From Symbiodinium sp. CCMP2592 (lineage: Eukaryota > Sar > Dinophyceae > Suessiales > Symbiodiniaceae): a stretch of DNA of 64,000 nt. The notes beneath the pieces were generated by a model that saw only the letters and a list, made by a program, of their open reading frames with translations, was not told where the DNA came from and ran no database searches. The position numbers were made by a program, and so were the translations under genes. The stretch's first letter is position 1. Each line of letters opens with the position of its first letter. Location: assembly GCA_905221615.1 (NCBI GenBank), contig CAJNDT010000335.1, positions 467,864 to 531,863 of the forward strand, given 5' to 3'. Of the stretch, positions 1 to 12,943 are shown piece by piece.

Positions 1-331
1 AGCGTCGGCAAAAGGCTTTCAGCCGAGGTACTTCCATGTATATGGCGTCATGATACGATCCGATCTTCCCGCTTCTCCTCTCTTAGTCTTTCTTGGGTAC
101 GTAAAAGCCTGCCGCGGAGCCTTCGGGCCGACGCGATCCTGTGTAAACTACAATAGATGCGCCGCCTGGGTCCCGAATATGGCAACCCTCAAGATGTTTC
201 GTGCCATCGGTAGGATCCCTTGAAAATTCAAAGGGTGCCACTCCAGGCTGTTTTTTCGAGGAGCCCCTGCGTACAGCATGTCGCCTTGTTGATTCTTACA
301 CGCAGGGCTTGATTACGCCGTGCCGCGCTCG

Positions 332-367
332 TTTTTTTTTTTTTTTTTTTTTTTGAGGGGGGGGGGG
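332..367. repeat. Poly-T tract followed by poly-G tract
   Basis: About 23 T are followed, after GA, by about 11 G. Read on the minus strand this is a C-run followed by an A-run, which could be the remains of a retroposed poly(A) tail, but no retroposed gene is recognisable next to it. Confidence 0.8.
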
Positions 368-1620
368 CGCAACATCTGGCCTGTTCCGGCCTCATCGCTT
401 CTGGGTCTCTGCTACCACAAGGACATCTTCTCCTAAATCGCTCCTTCAAGGAAAGCACTGGCCTTCGCATGGCGCTTTGCAGTCGTCAACACCAAGCATA
501 CTGCCAACAACCCCAGGGCCATGTTCGACGGAACTACAAGACAAGAGTGGCACAACAAACTACAGCCTGTGGCTACCGTCCCATACTACAGTGCATGTAC
601 ATAGAATATACAATAATATACATGAGCATTGTGTCCAGGCTTCAGCTAAAGGACATGGAAAACGACAAGAGTTTGGCAAACCTATGCAGAGCATTGCGGA
701 GCCCAAAAGTTTTAAGATGTTTGAAGCGTGCATGGAAAACCTAAGCCCAAGAAATTTGATCAGGGCGTGTCTCGGGCTGCCGTTGGCAGAGTCGCCTCGA
801 TGACAGGTGCTTCAGGGTGGCTGTCAGGCTGTTGAATGGGTCCTCAAGTATTTCCGTGATAACTAAAAAGATGAATACCCGTTCTGAAAGCTTTGCATAG
901 CTCCAAGGCTGGGGGAAATCATTCATGTGGGTTCCCATAACGCTGTTCGGAGGACCGCGTCTCGTAAATGGGTCGGATATATGAGAATCATTATATGTTA
1001 CACTTCCTTGGGGCAGCAATCTGCAGCCACCATGAAAGAAGGCGTACTCGGCAGCTACACGTGCACTCACCCATGCTTGCAGAGAATGAACTCTTTTGCA
1101 CGGGTACCAGCACCAGGACTCATGCCTGCAGTCAAAGATGGTCACATTGACGGGCGACAATCAGCGCCAGTCGCCGCTCAGTCCCATTTGCAGCAAGAAT
1201 TACTCTTACATTTGTCTGCTGAGCGAGCACTACACGTCTCCTTCTTACACCTTTTCAAGCCATTCGTCTTGCAGGCTCTCGGATAATACCGGCAGCATCC
1301 GGTATTGCAAGACTTCTCATCCAGCGATGCGCAAGGTGTTCGACAGTTACTGTTAGTAGCTCTGCAGCGTTGGCCACCCGAGTCATCATGGCTCTCCTCA
1401 GCAGTCAGAGGTGCGACGGAGCTTCAGACCGCGGCTAGCCGCCCTGAAGTATCCGCGGAAGCCCGACACTCCAAAATCTATCTGCTTTTTATCATCGGTG
1501 GCTGCCGACTCTATTTGCGACAACAAATGGGAAGCTTAAGCCGTCAGCCTCGAATGTGTTCCGCGATTCCCGGAGACTTTAGCTTCGGCCATTAATTGTG
1601 AACACCCGGAGTAGAACAGA

Positions 1621-1629
1621 ACGCACACA

Positions 1630-1669
<40 letters not shown>

Positions 1670-1686
1670 TGCACGCCCAAATTCTT

Positions 1687-1760
<74 letters not shown>

Positions 1761-1766
1761 TCTCAT
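1621..1766. repeat. (ACGC)n then (TC)n microsatellites
   Basis: A GCAC/ACGC tetranucleotide tract up to about 1676 is followed by an interrupted TC tract of about 80 bp. The Arg/Glu- and Cys/Val-rich translations of this tract are artefacts of the repeat. Confidence 0.95.
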
Positions 1767-3772
1767 GACCATGTATACAGGCTCCGACTCAGCCCTACAA
1801 ACTCGCCACTCGACATTCAACTTCTTGCGCTGCTAGACTTTACAATGTGCAGGGCGAGCTGCTCGATCATGAATATGGAGGTCCGACTCTGTCAGCAGGC
1901 TCTGCCTCAGTGCTCACACAACATGGAATACAAGGGAAGGAGCCAGAACTTTGCCATCGGACCAAAGGCACTAATTACACACATTGCAACGACAAGAAAC
2001 TTCAGCAGCAAACTTCAGGATTGAGGTGTGGCTACACATCCTGCAAACCTAAAGAGTCGCAACCCCTCACCCGTGACAGCACGGACGAGTCTGATTTAAA
2101 CCCCGCGGCAGGCACTAATGCAAGAGTCAAAGCTAAAGCAGGTGAAAAGGGGTCTGAAGAAAGGCGGAGATGGGCTCGATGAAAGAAACAAACGTCCAGG
2201 ACCTCCCAGCGCAACAGGCAAATCCTTGGGCAAACAGGCAAAACCTTATCTGTATCAGGGAATTGCGGACGAGTGGTGCTTTTGAGGGTTTTCAGGACAG
2301 GATACTCCAATGGCTGGCTCAAGACTATGAGTGCAGGTGCAGCAAACCCACATGAGACTGACATGACCACAGCTAACAAAAACGTCCAGGTTTCCGGCCG
2401 ACCTAACACTTTGTGCCAACAGGCCCTTCAACTCGAATACTGCATGTGCCATGAACATGGCACCTAGTCAAAGTTGAAGTTGCATGAATGGAGCATCATG
2501 AATGCTACGATGCCTGGTATGGCTGAGTCTATATAGACGGCAAACAAGCACGGATGACGGACAGGCCGATCAAAGTAGTAGTGCTTTGCGCTGCTGACAG
2601 ACAAACATAGTGATCAACATAAACCTGCAAGCAACTGCAACGCCTCCCTGCATGCACCCTCCAGATACGAACACTTCAAATGCACTGTACTTCCATGGCA
2701 TTCCATCTCAGTGAATCTGAGATGCTCAGATGGGAAGTACTCCTCCTCTGCCAACAGCTCTCGCGCGTGACCTGATCATACGCGACAGGAGGATGCATGC
2801 GACAAAGTCAGGTCGGGTAAGTTGATGTACGTTGTACATGTTCTCAGCTGACCTACGGGCTTCATAAGCAAACTGCAAAATGGCCCGCCTTGAGCGGGCA
2901 GCAGACTCTCATCTCCCAACAGACCAGTAGAACAGGAGAACGTCTGTCGAATGTCGGGTGTACTCGTAGCTAGCCACTACAAGATGCCAGGCTGCTGCGA
3001 AGAAGTCAGGCCCACCCTGCCAGGATCCTTCTGTTCTTTGGGCCTCTCACGTTCCTTCCGGGCTTGATTAGCTGCAACTGCCTGTGGCCGGAGCCTCTGT
3101 TGCTGGCGTGTCCACAGCTATTGTCACCCAAGGTTTGCTCGTCGCTAAGGCTTCGTTGCGAGATGCACAATCAGAATCGAATTCAAGGCAACCAGGAACA
3201 AAACGTCAATTCTACTGCAAATGTCTGAGGCTCCAGCGCCCAGGCGTCCACTCTGCAGGTCGCACAGCACGCGCTATGAAAATCGTCAAAGCCAAAGCTG
3301 CACGGAACCTCGTCTATACAAAGGACAAACTATGTTAAAAGCCGGGGCAGTGCGTGCGGCCTGTTGACACAATCTTTGACTTCCAGGGGGTATATACTGT
3401 AACGGCTGATAGCTCTTTCGTAAAGATGTCCCAACAACGGCCTCGGCGTATCGCAACATGAACGAGCAGGGACACCGAACAAATGCTTTCAAAGTAAGTT
3501 AAATGCAGCGGGCTGTTTGTCGATGGCTCCATGCTCAGAACAAGACGGCAAACCGGCAAACACTAAAAGAAATCTCAGATAGTCAACGTAAGCCTGCTAA
3601 AAATGTAGTGTGCCTTCAGTGCAAGACACTCAAGAGAGGGAGGCAGGAGTGCAAAGCCATGTGCACTGGAGCCCCAGAAGTGACGATTCTTGTAGCATGC
3701 TCACAAAAGTCTTAAGAGCGAAGACACTTCTTCACATGATGTATGCAAAGGGGCCCGCCACGAATGGCCCAT

Positions 3773-3774
<2 letters not shown>

Positions 3775-3820
<46 letters not shown>
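3775..3820. repeat. (GT)n microsatellite
   Basis: About 23 uninterrupted GT units, followed by a short interrupted CACGC tract to about 3870. Simple repeat with no coding role. Confidence 0.95.
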
Positions 3821-3823
<3 letters not shown>

Positions 3824-4710
3824 AACTGTGCGCTCGCAGGCACGCGCGCACGCACGCAGACGGCACGCACGCGTGACTGCAAGCAACATCAACAAAGAAC
3901 TGAAAGAGAAGTCCGACACGATTGGATGTTGACAGGGATTGATGCGCAGGATAATCCTTGTATCAATAATGCGGGACCAGGCAGCATGGAATCCACCATC
4001 TAGGCCATGCTAAGACTTGCCAAGCCACGTTTCTTTAGCTAGTTGCCTTGTACGCTCTGGGCCACAATGGCTTCCAAATGACTCAGCAGTCACCCAAAAC
4101 GAGTCGAGACCAATACCAGCTTCGAAACTGAAAGCCCCTGGAAACGTTGCTGCTTAGTTAGAGCTTGGCTTATCCATCGACGCCAGACGGACACTAGCGG
4201 TGGTCTAGCCATGCTGGCTTGCGAGTTCTCAAGCGGTGCTGGGGCAGCGACATGTTCACAAGCACTCTGATGCGGTCTGTGCCGATTTGTTGATTGAATG
4301 CGCTTCATCATGCACTTGACCCCGGCACAGACGACCAAAGGCCACAGCTAAATATGGGCTTGAGTTCTCGGTGAAAAAATGTTCATCCTGGGCTGACAAA
4401 GACATGTTTGGCGGATCGGCAGTCAGGGCCTACGACAGGGCACGCAGATCCAAGCGACCCCTCGAACTCTCTACACTTATGGTTGTGGTCGGCTTCCCTG
4501 CGGCATTCTCCACTAACTAACTTCTTTCTGTGGATTTTCTGTGTCGCACACAGTCTGTCCATTGGCAGTTTTTGCACACAGCTCCAGGACACATGTTCCC
4601 GTTCTAGAGGAATAGCGACGTTGTTTGTCTGCTCGAGTCAGCATCAGGCATTCCTCACGTCGTATACTCTGGGACGGCTGCTTGCCAGCACACGTCTCCG
4701 GCCCGCCGGC

Positions 4711-5001
4711 TCAATCTGCGGTCCACTTGCAGCAAAGCTCTTCTCTGCAACTCTCATAAAGCCGGCCAGGACATCCCGTGCAGCCCTTCATGTTCGTGCA
4801 GCGCGCGTTCTCATGCTTGGCGGCGCCCTTCCCAGACTTAGCCTTGGCAGCGCCGTTCCCAGGCTTGGCCTTGGCAGCCCCCTTCCCATGCTTGACCTGA
4901 GGAGGCCATGGAGCTTCGAGAGCTGCTGCCGTGAGTCTTTGCCCATGCCCGACCAGCCCGGACCCGCCCTGAAATGCAGAAGCCGCGCACCCGAACTCCA
5001 C
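4711..5001 (-). CDS. Candidate exon, Lys/Ala/Gly-rich repeat protein
   Basis: The minus strand has a 96-codon open frame. Its middle repeats a GKGAAKAK-like unit three times and is followed by a Cys-containing tail (CTNMKGCTGCPG). The lysine-rich repeats recall basic histone-like or linker regions, but there is no fold-defining motif and no clear start, and I do not name a function. The codon periodicity of the repeat (GCTGCCAAGGCC-like units) favours this strand over the 205-codon plus-strand frame that overlaps it. It could also be a decayed tandem repeat. Splice boundaries are not resolved. Confidence 0.25.
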   Translation of the reverse strand: MEFGCAASAFQGGSGLVGHGQRLTAAALEAPWPPQVKHGKGAAKAKPGNGAAKAKSGKGAAKHENARCTNMKGCTGCPGRLYESCREELCCKWTAD

Positions 5002-8000
5002 CTTTCTTTGCGGCCCAGACGCTGACGGGGACTCTGCTGGGTCCCAGCGGCATTCAATGTCAGAAAGGCATTGTCTCTCGTCACGGAGGACGGCACAATG
5101 AACACCAGCAGGTTCAGAGCTGTGGTGGGTTGCCGGTCTGCAGCAGCCCCCTCCATGTCGTCTGCAGCTGTGTGGGTCCTGTGTCAGTCGCTCAGCTCAC
5201 TGTGAAATTATGCAACCTCCAAGTGCCACAAAGGGACTAGACTCATGCTGGCTGGGCTGCAGAACGACTGTCGCTTGCAGCAACGTTTTCATCCCCTCCA
5301 GCTTTGGGTTTGGATTAGGAGTTCCTCGCGTCTGTTGCTGCAATGTCGACCTTAACATTCTGCATATACTGATCCCTTCATTAACTGTTACCTGTGTGCC
5401 AACCGTCATGACACCCTTGAGAACTTTGTGGTGTTCTTCTTGTTAGGATCGCAGCCATGTGGCTGCTAAAGATGTTGCGAGCTGGTGGCCACAGCATGTG
5501 AGCTGACGTCCTACCATGACTGAAACGGAGCCGAACAGAGCAACTAGATTGCCGTGGCTTGTTCTAGGAATTGCGTTGTGTGGTGCGCTCTCCGGTTCTG
5601 CTCAGTGTGTGTTTTTAGGATTTTGGCCCGTCCTTTCCCATTATTGGAAATGCAAGTAGCGACTCGCCTTGCATGGCTGTGGCTCAAGATGGGGTACTCA
5701 GTAAAGTCTTTGCATGGAAGCCGTGTAGCCGCCACCTGCCCTTGTTCAAAGTCATGCACCATTCCTGTTACGTGCTGTCAAATGACAAGCATACGCTGCT
5801 ACACTTTGCAATGTGCCGGGCAAGCTGCTCCGCTGCGAGAAGCAACGCCGGACTCTGCCAATAGGCTCTGCCTCGGCGCTTGCCCCAGATAGCTCAAGAC
5901 ATGTCGGACTGCTGGTCTGACCTGGGTAGAGATGTAAGCTACTACATTCTGACAGCTTCAGACACATGTCATAAATCCAGGAAATCAAGCGCAAGCTGGT
6001 CTGACCACACATCGCATTGCATGTGCAGGCAGTCATGGCTCTCGTTTGGATCATGAGGGCAGAAGTCAGAGCCATGCAGCCAAGGCTTCGCGTGAATAAA
6101 AAGCAATGAGAAACAGATAGAAATCGCCCACTCACTCTGGGTGAAGCCGAGGTGCTCAGACGGAACCATTTCTGCTTTTGAAGCCTTTCCTGCGCCGCCT
6201 GGAAAAGAGGTCTGCTGACGCAGTGGACCGCTAAAAGGACTCATTAAGGAGGGCACGGCCCCGGTGTCAACAGACATGGGGATGGGAGTGATGGTTGGAA
6301 CTGTGCCATATCACAATCCGCAAATAGTCCCGGCCCCAGTCACAGGAAAAAAAAGTTCTGTGCTCCGAGACTGGGCTGGTCTCATGCTTTGTGAGCTCTG
6401 GCTCTAGCACGACAGCATGTCCCGAATCCATAAGGGCGCATGCTCTGCCTGAGCGATGGAGCACACGGCCCGCCAATAGATTGAAGCAAGACATCCATCA
6501 TCCACCCAGTGCAGCCCCACGAAACCATGAGCCTCAATCCAGCTTTTTTTAGCAGGTCCTGTGCACGCATCGTTGAAACCAGTTTGCACCAAGACAGTTT
6601 ACACCCTTCGGACGCTGCCCTGCTGACGCCTGCTCTACGCGAGTCTTATGTGATGCGTTTCTGCTTCAACTCTGGCTGCATGCAATCCGGAGCACTCCGA
6701 AGACTGGAAATACAAGGCCTCCTGCCGTCCACTGCACAGGCCGCACAGCAGCCGCCAGGGAAACCAACAAAGTCGCTCGCAACCTCAGGCAGCCAACCAG
6801 ATACGTGGATCAGCTACAGCCAAAAAAGCGGAAAGTAAGGCAGGACCTCAAACATGGGGGCGAGACTTACGGGCATTGCGACAATTAAAGTCGAGCAGCA
6901 TGCAAAGGACCACCACGGCCTATTGAGCTTTATCAGACGACACGTGCCAAACTAAAGGCCACATATTTAATTTGGGCCAAAATGGCTTTCACGTTAGACG
7001 CTGGGTTTAGACACAGGAAGGAGCTGACTGGACTATCCGCTTAGCATTGAAGCCGGTGTTCCTATGGACCGAGCGAATTTGGAGTCTTTGCCGTGCCCGC
7101 TAAACTGTCGTGTACAGATTTGTGTAGGGGTGAAACTCATGTCAAAAGCTTACATTGGGGGGTCGGGGGACTTAGTAACTGGGTTATTTTAGGGACTTAT
7201 AAGTACCATAACCCCAATTAGGGTCCCTTTTAGGATACTTATAAGTCTACTTACCCATCACCTAATCTCTTCGAATCTGACTGCCTGCCATGAGATGTCA
7301 CCCCATCGGGGGCCCCGCTCCATCTAGGCTGTTGTCATAGAAGAAGTGAAGATATAAGCACAACAGCCAGCAAGGCACCGGCATCTCTACATGCCCTCCC
7401 TGTTCATGGAGCCGGAGCCAGCCCTCTTGCAGCTAGTATGGTTGCTGCTATTCCACCCATGTGAGCATGTGAGGAGCTAGAGGTTGCGATTGCGGGTGTA
7501 GGGGTGAGCCATTGAAGTCTTCGCACACGTCAGCGTGTGACGAGATGCTTCTGCATGGGCTGCATAGAGATCTGAACATCATCGAAAAAGTTCATGCGCT
7601 GCATCAGGAAATCGGGCACGCATCCCCGCGTGTGATCTATTGGCTTGTATCTGGCCAGATTCGCATGTCGGGCCGAGCTTTAAGTAGACAAGTCTCTTGT
7701 AGTTCTATATGCACGGGGCACCCAAACCCTGAACCAATACACCATAATTCAGAACCTCTCAATTCCTAAAGCCGAAGCCGAAGCCGCTAAAAACGGCAAA
7801 CCCAAAGCTCCTGAACTGTTCCTTGAAAGACGGAGCACAGGGGTCAGTTGGCTCATGGGTGTACCTGCACACTTAGTCCTTTGTAGAGCTGCGTATACAT
7901 GCATACGTATAAATATGTAATTGCATACCGAGGTTTAACATAATATATATATATATATACATACACATGTATGTATATATAAACACACTACAGGGCATCA

Positions 8001-10660
8001 GGTCTCTCCATTTTTCCCTTCTACCGCAACCTCCTGTTCTCGCGCAGCTTCGCGCTCCTTGGGTGGCCTGTGCGACAACAGGATTCCTTAGGGTTTAAGG
8101 GCTGATTCACTGAGTTGGCTTGGCATGTTCTTGTTTACCAAGTAATCTGAAGCCACTTTGTCCTCAGAATGACATTCTCAAGCCTTTAACCCTAAGCCTG
8201 CCGAGCCTGGGTTTCAATGCACTGCAACTTTAACCTCAGTCCTAGCCCCTTTAGCTCCCACAACTCTCTAAGCCCCTCAACTGTGAGTCTCAAGTCCAGC
8301 TCCCAGTCCACCGCCCTTAAACTCAATCAGAGAGATTTTCACTCATGCACAACATCCGCAGGCGCAAGAGAGCCCCCCAAAAACAACCCAAGAAGTCCCC
8401 AAGCCCTAAACCATCCGAAATCCTTCTGAGGCCAGGACTCTTCGCTGCAAAAGACTCCGGCGCTGACTCCGGGCTGCCTAGGGTTTGGAAATTTCAAGGT
8501 TCAGGGCTTCGCTAAGGGTTCCACGATGGGATCTAGTAGGGTTTCATAAAGGCTTGTGGGTTTCAGGGTGTTGGATTTTGGGATTCTGGGTCGGGGTTGG
8601 AGGTTTCGGGGTTCGGGGATATGGAGATACCGGACTCAGATTTGAGGTTCGTGGTATAGTTGAAAAGATATGCAAAATGCCAAGCCTTGAGGGGGATTAG
8701 CATTGGAGGGCTTCTGTAAAGGTCCTTCACAGCTTCTCTTCAAAACATGGTGGACCTAAACCCTAAAAAGCCCGAATTACATGGTGGGAATTCGCAAAGG
8801 GCATACGGTAGGGGCTGGGACTGGTCTTTACATTGTCTTATCTAATGTTCGAAGCTCAACACTCAACATGCGGAGCTTGAGGCCGTAAGTGGGCCCAATG
8901 CGATCTCACATCGAATCTCCACGCAGTCACGAGATTGCTCAAGCTTCCAAGCACAAGCATCACTAGATACTTGAGCCATACAGTTTTAAAGGGAGTCACA
9001 ACGAAGTAGACATTGGGGTCTTATTGGGTACGTTAAAGACTGCGGCGGGACCCGCAACTGCCCTTCACACTTAGGGTCGAAGCTAGGACCTACCCGGAGC
9101 TGCAACTACACATGCTTGGCCGCGACATGAGTGGAATTTACAGGAGAGCTTCGCTGGTCTTGATTTGGTGTGTGGCCCGACATGCATTCTGAACAACCCC
9201 TCGACTCGGAACCGGGCGCAGCTTGGCCCAGCCCAGTCCCAGTTGTCTCTGTGTGTGACACACCTTCGTGCAATCAGAGTTTTTTGAAGGTGTGGGGTTC
9301 AGGGAGTAAGATTTTAGAGCTTAGACCGTGCAAACCGTGACACACCCTAAACCCAAAGCCCGAGAGGGTCATAAGGGAAGGTTAAGGTCGCTGGCTTCGT
9401 TGCATGCGAAGTCGACATGAGATGAACTTCTAAGCGGTGAGCTGCGAACTACAAGATTTAGGCGTGAGGATTTGGCTTTGCAGTTGGGGGGTTTGGTTTG
9501 GATTTTGAGGTGGGGGCTTGAAGGGGGGGGGGTTGCGATTTGCGGAGTCAGGAGGCTGAGGACTCCGGAAGACGTGCAGCCTGACACACCACATGTCGAC
9601 CTATTTATGACCAAGCTCTGTTGGAATGGAGTTCCCTATAGTCAGTTTGGGCCAGCCCTACTTCCCTGACCAAGTAGGGGTGTCAACATCGTCGAGAGAC
9701 TATGAAAACAGCCTTCAGGGAGGTCTGGGCGACCTACGGACCTCCGTAAAGGGGCTTCTGTATAGGTGAGTTTGGGTCAAAAGTATACTCCATGGTCATA
9801 GACCCCATGGTTCGGATCTCCCAAGCCACGGCTGCAAGGCATATTATCAGGGCCTTCTTTGATCATAATTAGGTGTTGATGGGCATATTATCATACCGTT
9901 AACATAATTTTGGGACCCCAAGGCCTAAAATGAATGATTCCTCCGGCTTTAAATGAGCTCAAAAAAGAACCTTGCAGTCAAGCCCTGCAGGAACTGCAAA
10001 ATGCATGCAAAGAGCGGTTTTGGGGCTTTGGAGTTTAGGGGTTTAGGGTTGAGGGGTTTAAGGGTTGGCTTTCTCTTAACACCCCCCCCCCCCCCCCCAC
10101 AGCCCAAGGTCTTAAGTCTCTTCCTCCCAGTCGCCTTGGGAGCCGAAATTCGGGGACAAGGAAGCAGAAGAGCCGCAGCCTTCAAGAACTTCAAAGTGAA
10201 GGATGGGAGCGTCCCACTGCCAGCGGGAGACGGAGAGATTCGAGTTTTGTGGTTGTGTTTAGAGATGCTCGGGGATTTTGAGGTTCATAGTTAGGGGCTC
10301 GGGGTGGCAGTGGCCACTGGGTTTAGGGTTGCATGTCTTACTAGAACTACGAGGCAACAAGAACAACAGCACCACCACAGCCTCTGCAGCCGCTGCCGAC
10401 TACGCCCCCCAACTCCACCACTGCCGCCGCCACCGGCATCTTCACCCCGTAACAACCAAAACAACCAACTTAAGCCATAACAATCGCAGCGGCAACAACC
10501 AAGACGACCATGGAAGTGCTGGCGGAGGTGCAAAGAAGGGTAACACAAATAGTTGCAGCAAGCAACAACACAGCAGAAAAGGGATGACAACATAGTAATT
10601 GCTTTCAAGCCTGCATTAAACCACAAAAACCCGAAAAACCCAAATCCAGACCCGAAATCG
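5002..10660. other. Gene-poor stretch with decayed telomere-like repeats
   Basis: I see no supportable gene. From about 8.0 to 10.3 kb many TTTAGGG/TTTCGGG-like words occur in decayed form. There is a short TA/TATG tract near 7948-7980, a poly-C tract near 10082-10098, and one MITE remnant listed separately. The codon frames here are short and without domains. Confidence 0.5.
7153..7262. repeat. MITE family A copy 1 (3' end lost)
   Basis: It shares over 90 bp with the complete copy at 47429-47560, beginning with the GGTCGGGGGACTTAGTAACT terminal region and continuing through the GGGACTTATAAG and AATTAGGGTCCC palindromic core. The right terminal inverted repeat expected after about 7254 is missing, so this is a truncated copy. 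Confidence 0.8.
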
Positions 10661-10666
10661 CCAAAG

Positions 10667-10840
<174 letters not shown>

Positions 10841-11003
10841 ACATGCCTGACTACTCCAAAGCAATCTGTCAAAAACTCTGTGCAGGTACGTGGATTGAGC
10901 GTCCCCAATCCATATCACGACTTCGTTGGGCAGTGCCTTCCAGAATCTCCACTGCCCCCCTGCGTTGTGCTACCTACTTCAGAATCCTTGGTCACAGGAG
11001 TTA
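10841..11003 (-). repeat. Terminal direct repeat, copy 1 (163 bp)
   Basis: It is near identical to 20465-20641 in the same orientation. I see two substitutions, and a 14-bp segment present only in the other copy. It sits between the CA tract at 10736-10840 and the first minus-strand coding frames at about 11140. Next to it, at about 11013-11032, is a CCCCTTC...GAAGGGG hairpin. It may be a pseudo-LTR or a long target-site duplication of the 9.8-kb element. Confidence 0.85.
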
Positions 11004-11139
11004 GACACACACGCCCCTTCCGAAGAAGGGGTAGCTTTACAAGGTTTTCCGTACTGTAGATGCATCGCTGACTCCAGACAAGAGCATACACTGACTCAAC
11101 AGGACGTACAGGCCATATTTTGTGGCAATTCGTACACAT

Positions 11140-12308
11140 TCAGTCGTCACGATCTGCTGCTGTACGAACAAAGCACAACGGTGAGAGCGCACTCAGCGTC
11201 GAAAGTGATTGTGTGTAAGCAACATGTCGACCTTCCTGCTGAAGCTGAAACGACGAAATGCGAGGACCGCGTCCCAGCACAGAGTACATCTTGTCAACCA
11301 AGGCCCACTTCACTGAATCAATGGTTCCATTTGACTCGCATACCAGATCACAAAGGACATTTGACGAAATGCAGTAATCGTATCCGGAGGCACCACCACT
11401 GTGATGCGAACTCTCTGAACAGGCACTGGCAACTCTGCATCTCCAGCTGATCGCTTCATGGTCACACACAGTATACAACCTACAATCCTGATCCTTGAGA
11501 TCCCTCACTCACACAAGTGCATGCAATAGCTACATGAGGTGATTGCGCCACTCAGACAGCACTGACCCCTGTAATGCAATCAGACGCACAGTCTTCACTC
11601 TTCACCCTTATTTTCACTGGAAGCATCAGAACACTCTTTCATCGGTGTCAAGCTACCATGTCACCGAAAGCGGACTACGAATTGCAACTATACGAACATC
11701 TCGCAAAATCTCAGCACGAAAGCGGAATCGATCTTCGGTGGTTCCATGAATCCAGTGGCACACAAAATGCCGCTGGTGTGAACTGCGCAAAAGCTCACGA
11801 AAGTCAATCATTTATTTATCGCGCATGATGCTCGCAACAGAAGCCTGCCATGATTTGCACACAGCCGCAATGACAAGAAGATGGGGCATCGCTGGAGACA
11901 GGGTTGTGACCGGAACGAGAACCGCCTGATTCTGGATGAACATTGGATGAATAGTGTACTGAAACGTCGGGGCTCTGACACGATTGGCCAAAAACCTTTG
12001 ACGAAAGCTTTCAGCAATTCTTCGTCCTTGCATTTCCATCTGCGCTTGTGCTCTCATTGCCGCAGACAACATATAGTTGCATCTGTTTCTTCCGAGGCAG
12101 GACGTCCACTGCCCTGTTGTGTAGCAGGCTGATAAAAGAAGTAGATATGGCACCGAAAGATCACAAAGCTGAGAACGCGATCATTGAGCAGGCACAGCTC
12201 CCACATGTTGCAAAAAACAGCTACACGAAACCAACCGCTATAACCGCAAAAGACGTCGAGCAACATATGCTGCGAAAGTACATATGACGCAAGGCAATTG
12301 CACTGCAA
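11140..12308 (-). CDS. Fragmentary coding frames at 3' end of the element
   Basis: Several partly overlapping minus-strand frames (11140-11508, 11812-12153, 12054-12308) look protein-coding in composition, for instance a segment with MRAQAQMEMQGRRIAESF and one with IDSVKWALVDKMYSVLGRG. No family is recognised. The frame changes suggest introns or decay. They continue the same-strand coding block and end just inside the direct repeat. The real exon structure is not resolved. Confidence 0.3.
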
Positions 12309-12399
12309 GCTCAGCTACAGCCGCGTAGCAAACGTCTTCCCTACAAAAGTAACGCAACACAGACGTGGCACTTTGGTTCTTCTGAAGCCCTCCGCTGCA

Positions 12400-12755
12400 T
12401 CAGTCAATGTCAATTGGATATGGCTGCGTGGCAGGAATGTTCTCAGCAATCGTTTCTTTGGGCAGACTTGATTGACCAGTGCTCCCTGAGAATGACGCAA
12501 CATCCATGAGCAGCTGGGCAAGTAGATCTTGTGTTTTCTGCAGCTTTTGAAACAACTCCGTAACAGCTCCACTGATCTTAGCAGCTCCTTGTTGAACATC
12601 TCGGATTTGGGACTGCAAACTGTCAAGCTGTTGCTGCTGAATCTTTTGAGTGGCAAGCACCTCTTGACGGTGTTCATGAAGCTCACGTTTTAGCTGCAGC
12701 ACTTCATGCTGCGTGTATGAAATCCAGCGCTGCAGCGGCGCCAACGGATCGCAAG
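12400..12755 (-). CDS. Coiled-coil protein, last exon
   Basis: The exon begins after a convincing acceptor: a T-rich tract then TGTCTTCAG, ending at 12756. It runs about 118 codons to a stop at 12400. The protein segment is rich in Gln, Glu, Lys and Leu with heptad spacing (QHEVLQLKRELHEHRQEVL and onwards), predicting a long parallel coiled coil, followed by a short polar tail. This would suit oligomerisation or nucleic-acid particle formation, as in ORF1-type retroelement proteins, but that is inference. The preceding exon is probably part of the Ser/Pro-rich frame at 12944-13594; the donor site was not fixed. Confidence 0.5.
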
Positions 12756-12943
12756 CTGAAGACATGTAGCACCCAACAGCAAAACAAAACAAAAATGTAC
12801 TGAAGCGCTCACACTCAGTAGTAAACCTGTAGCCAAGACTGCGGAAAGGCTGCAAGCAACAAAGCAAGAGCACTCCTCAACTCAGCTCAGCTGCACCGCA
12901 TCGGGACCTCTTTTATGCATCAGGAAGCTCAAATCACGGAATT

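Larger units (their letters stand above)
1..4700. other. Gene-poor repeat-rich stretch
   Basis: I see no supportable gene here. Open frames are short, overlap on both strands and show no recognisable domain. The stretch holds the homopolymer and microsatellite tracts listed separately and otherwise unremarkable mixed sequence. Short host exons could be hidden, since dinoflagellate exons can be very small. Confidence 0.5.

Noticed and set aside
2305-2330. Possible spliced-leader relic (ATGGCTGGCTCAAG)
   Set aside because: It only partly resembles the dinoflagellate spliced-leader end and lacks the preceding conserved bases and a retroposed gene.
4408-5025. Plus-strand 205-codon frame
   Set aside because: It has no recognisable motif and is opposite the Lys-rich repeat, whose codon pattern fits the minus strand better.
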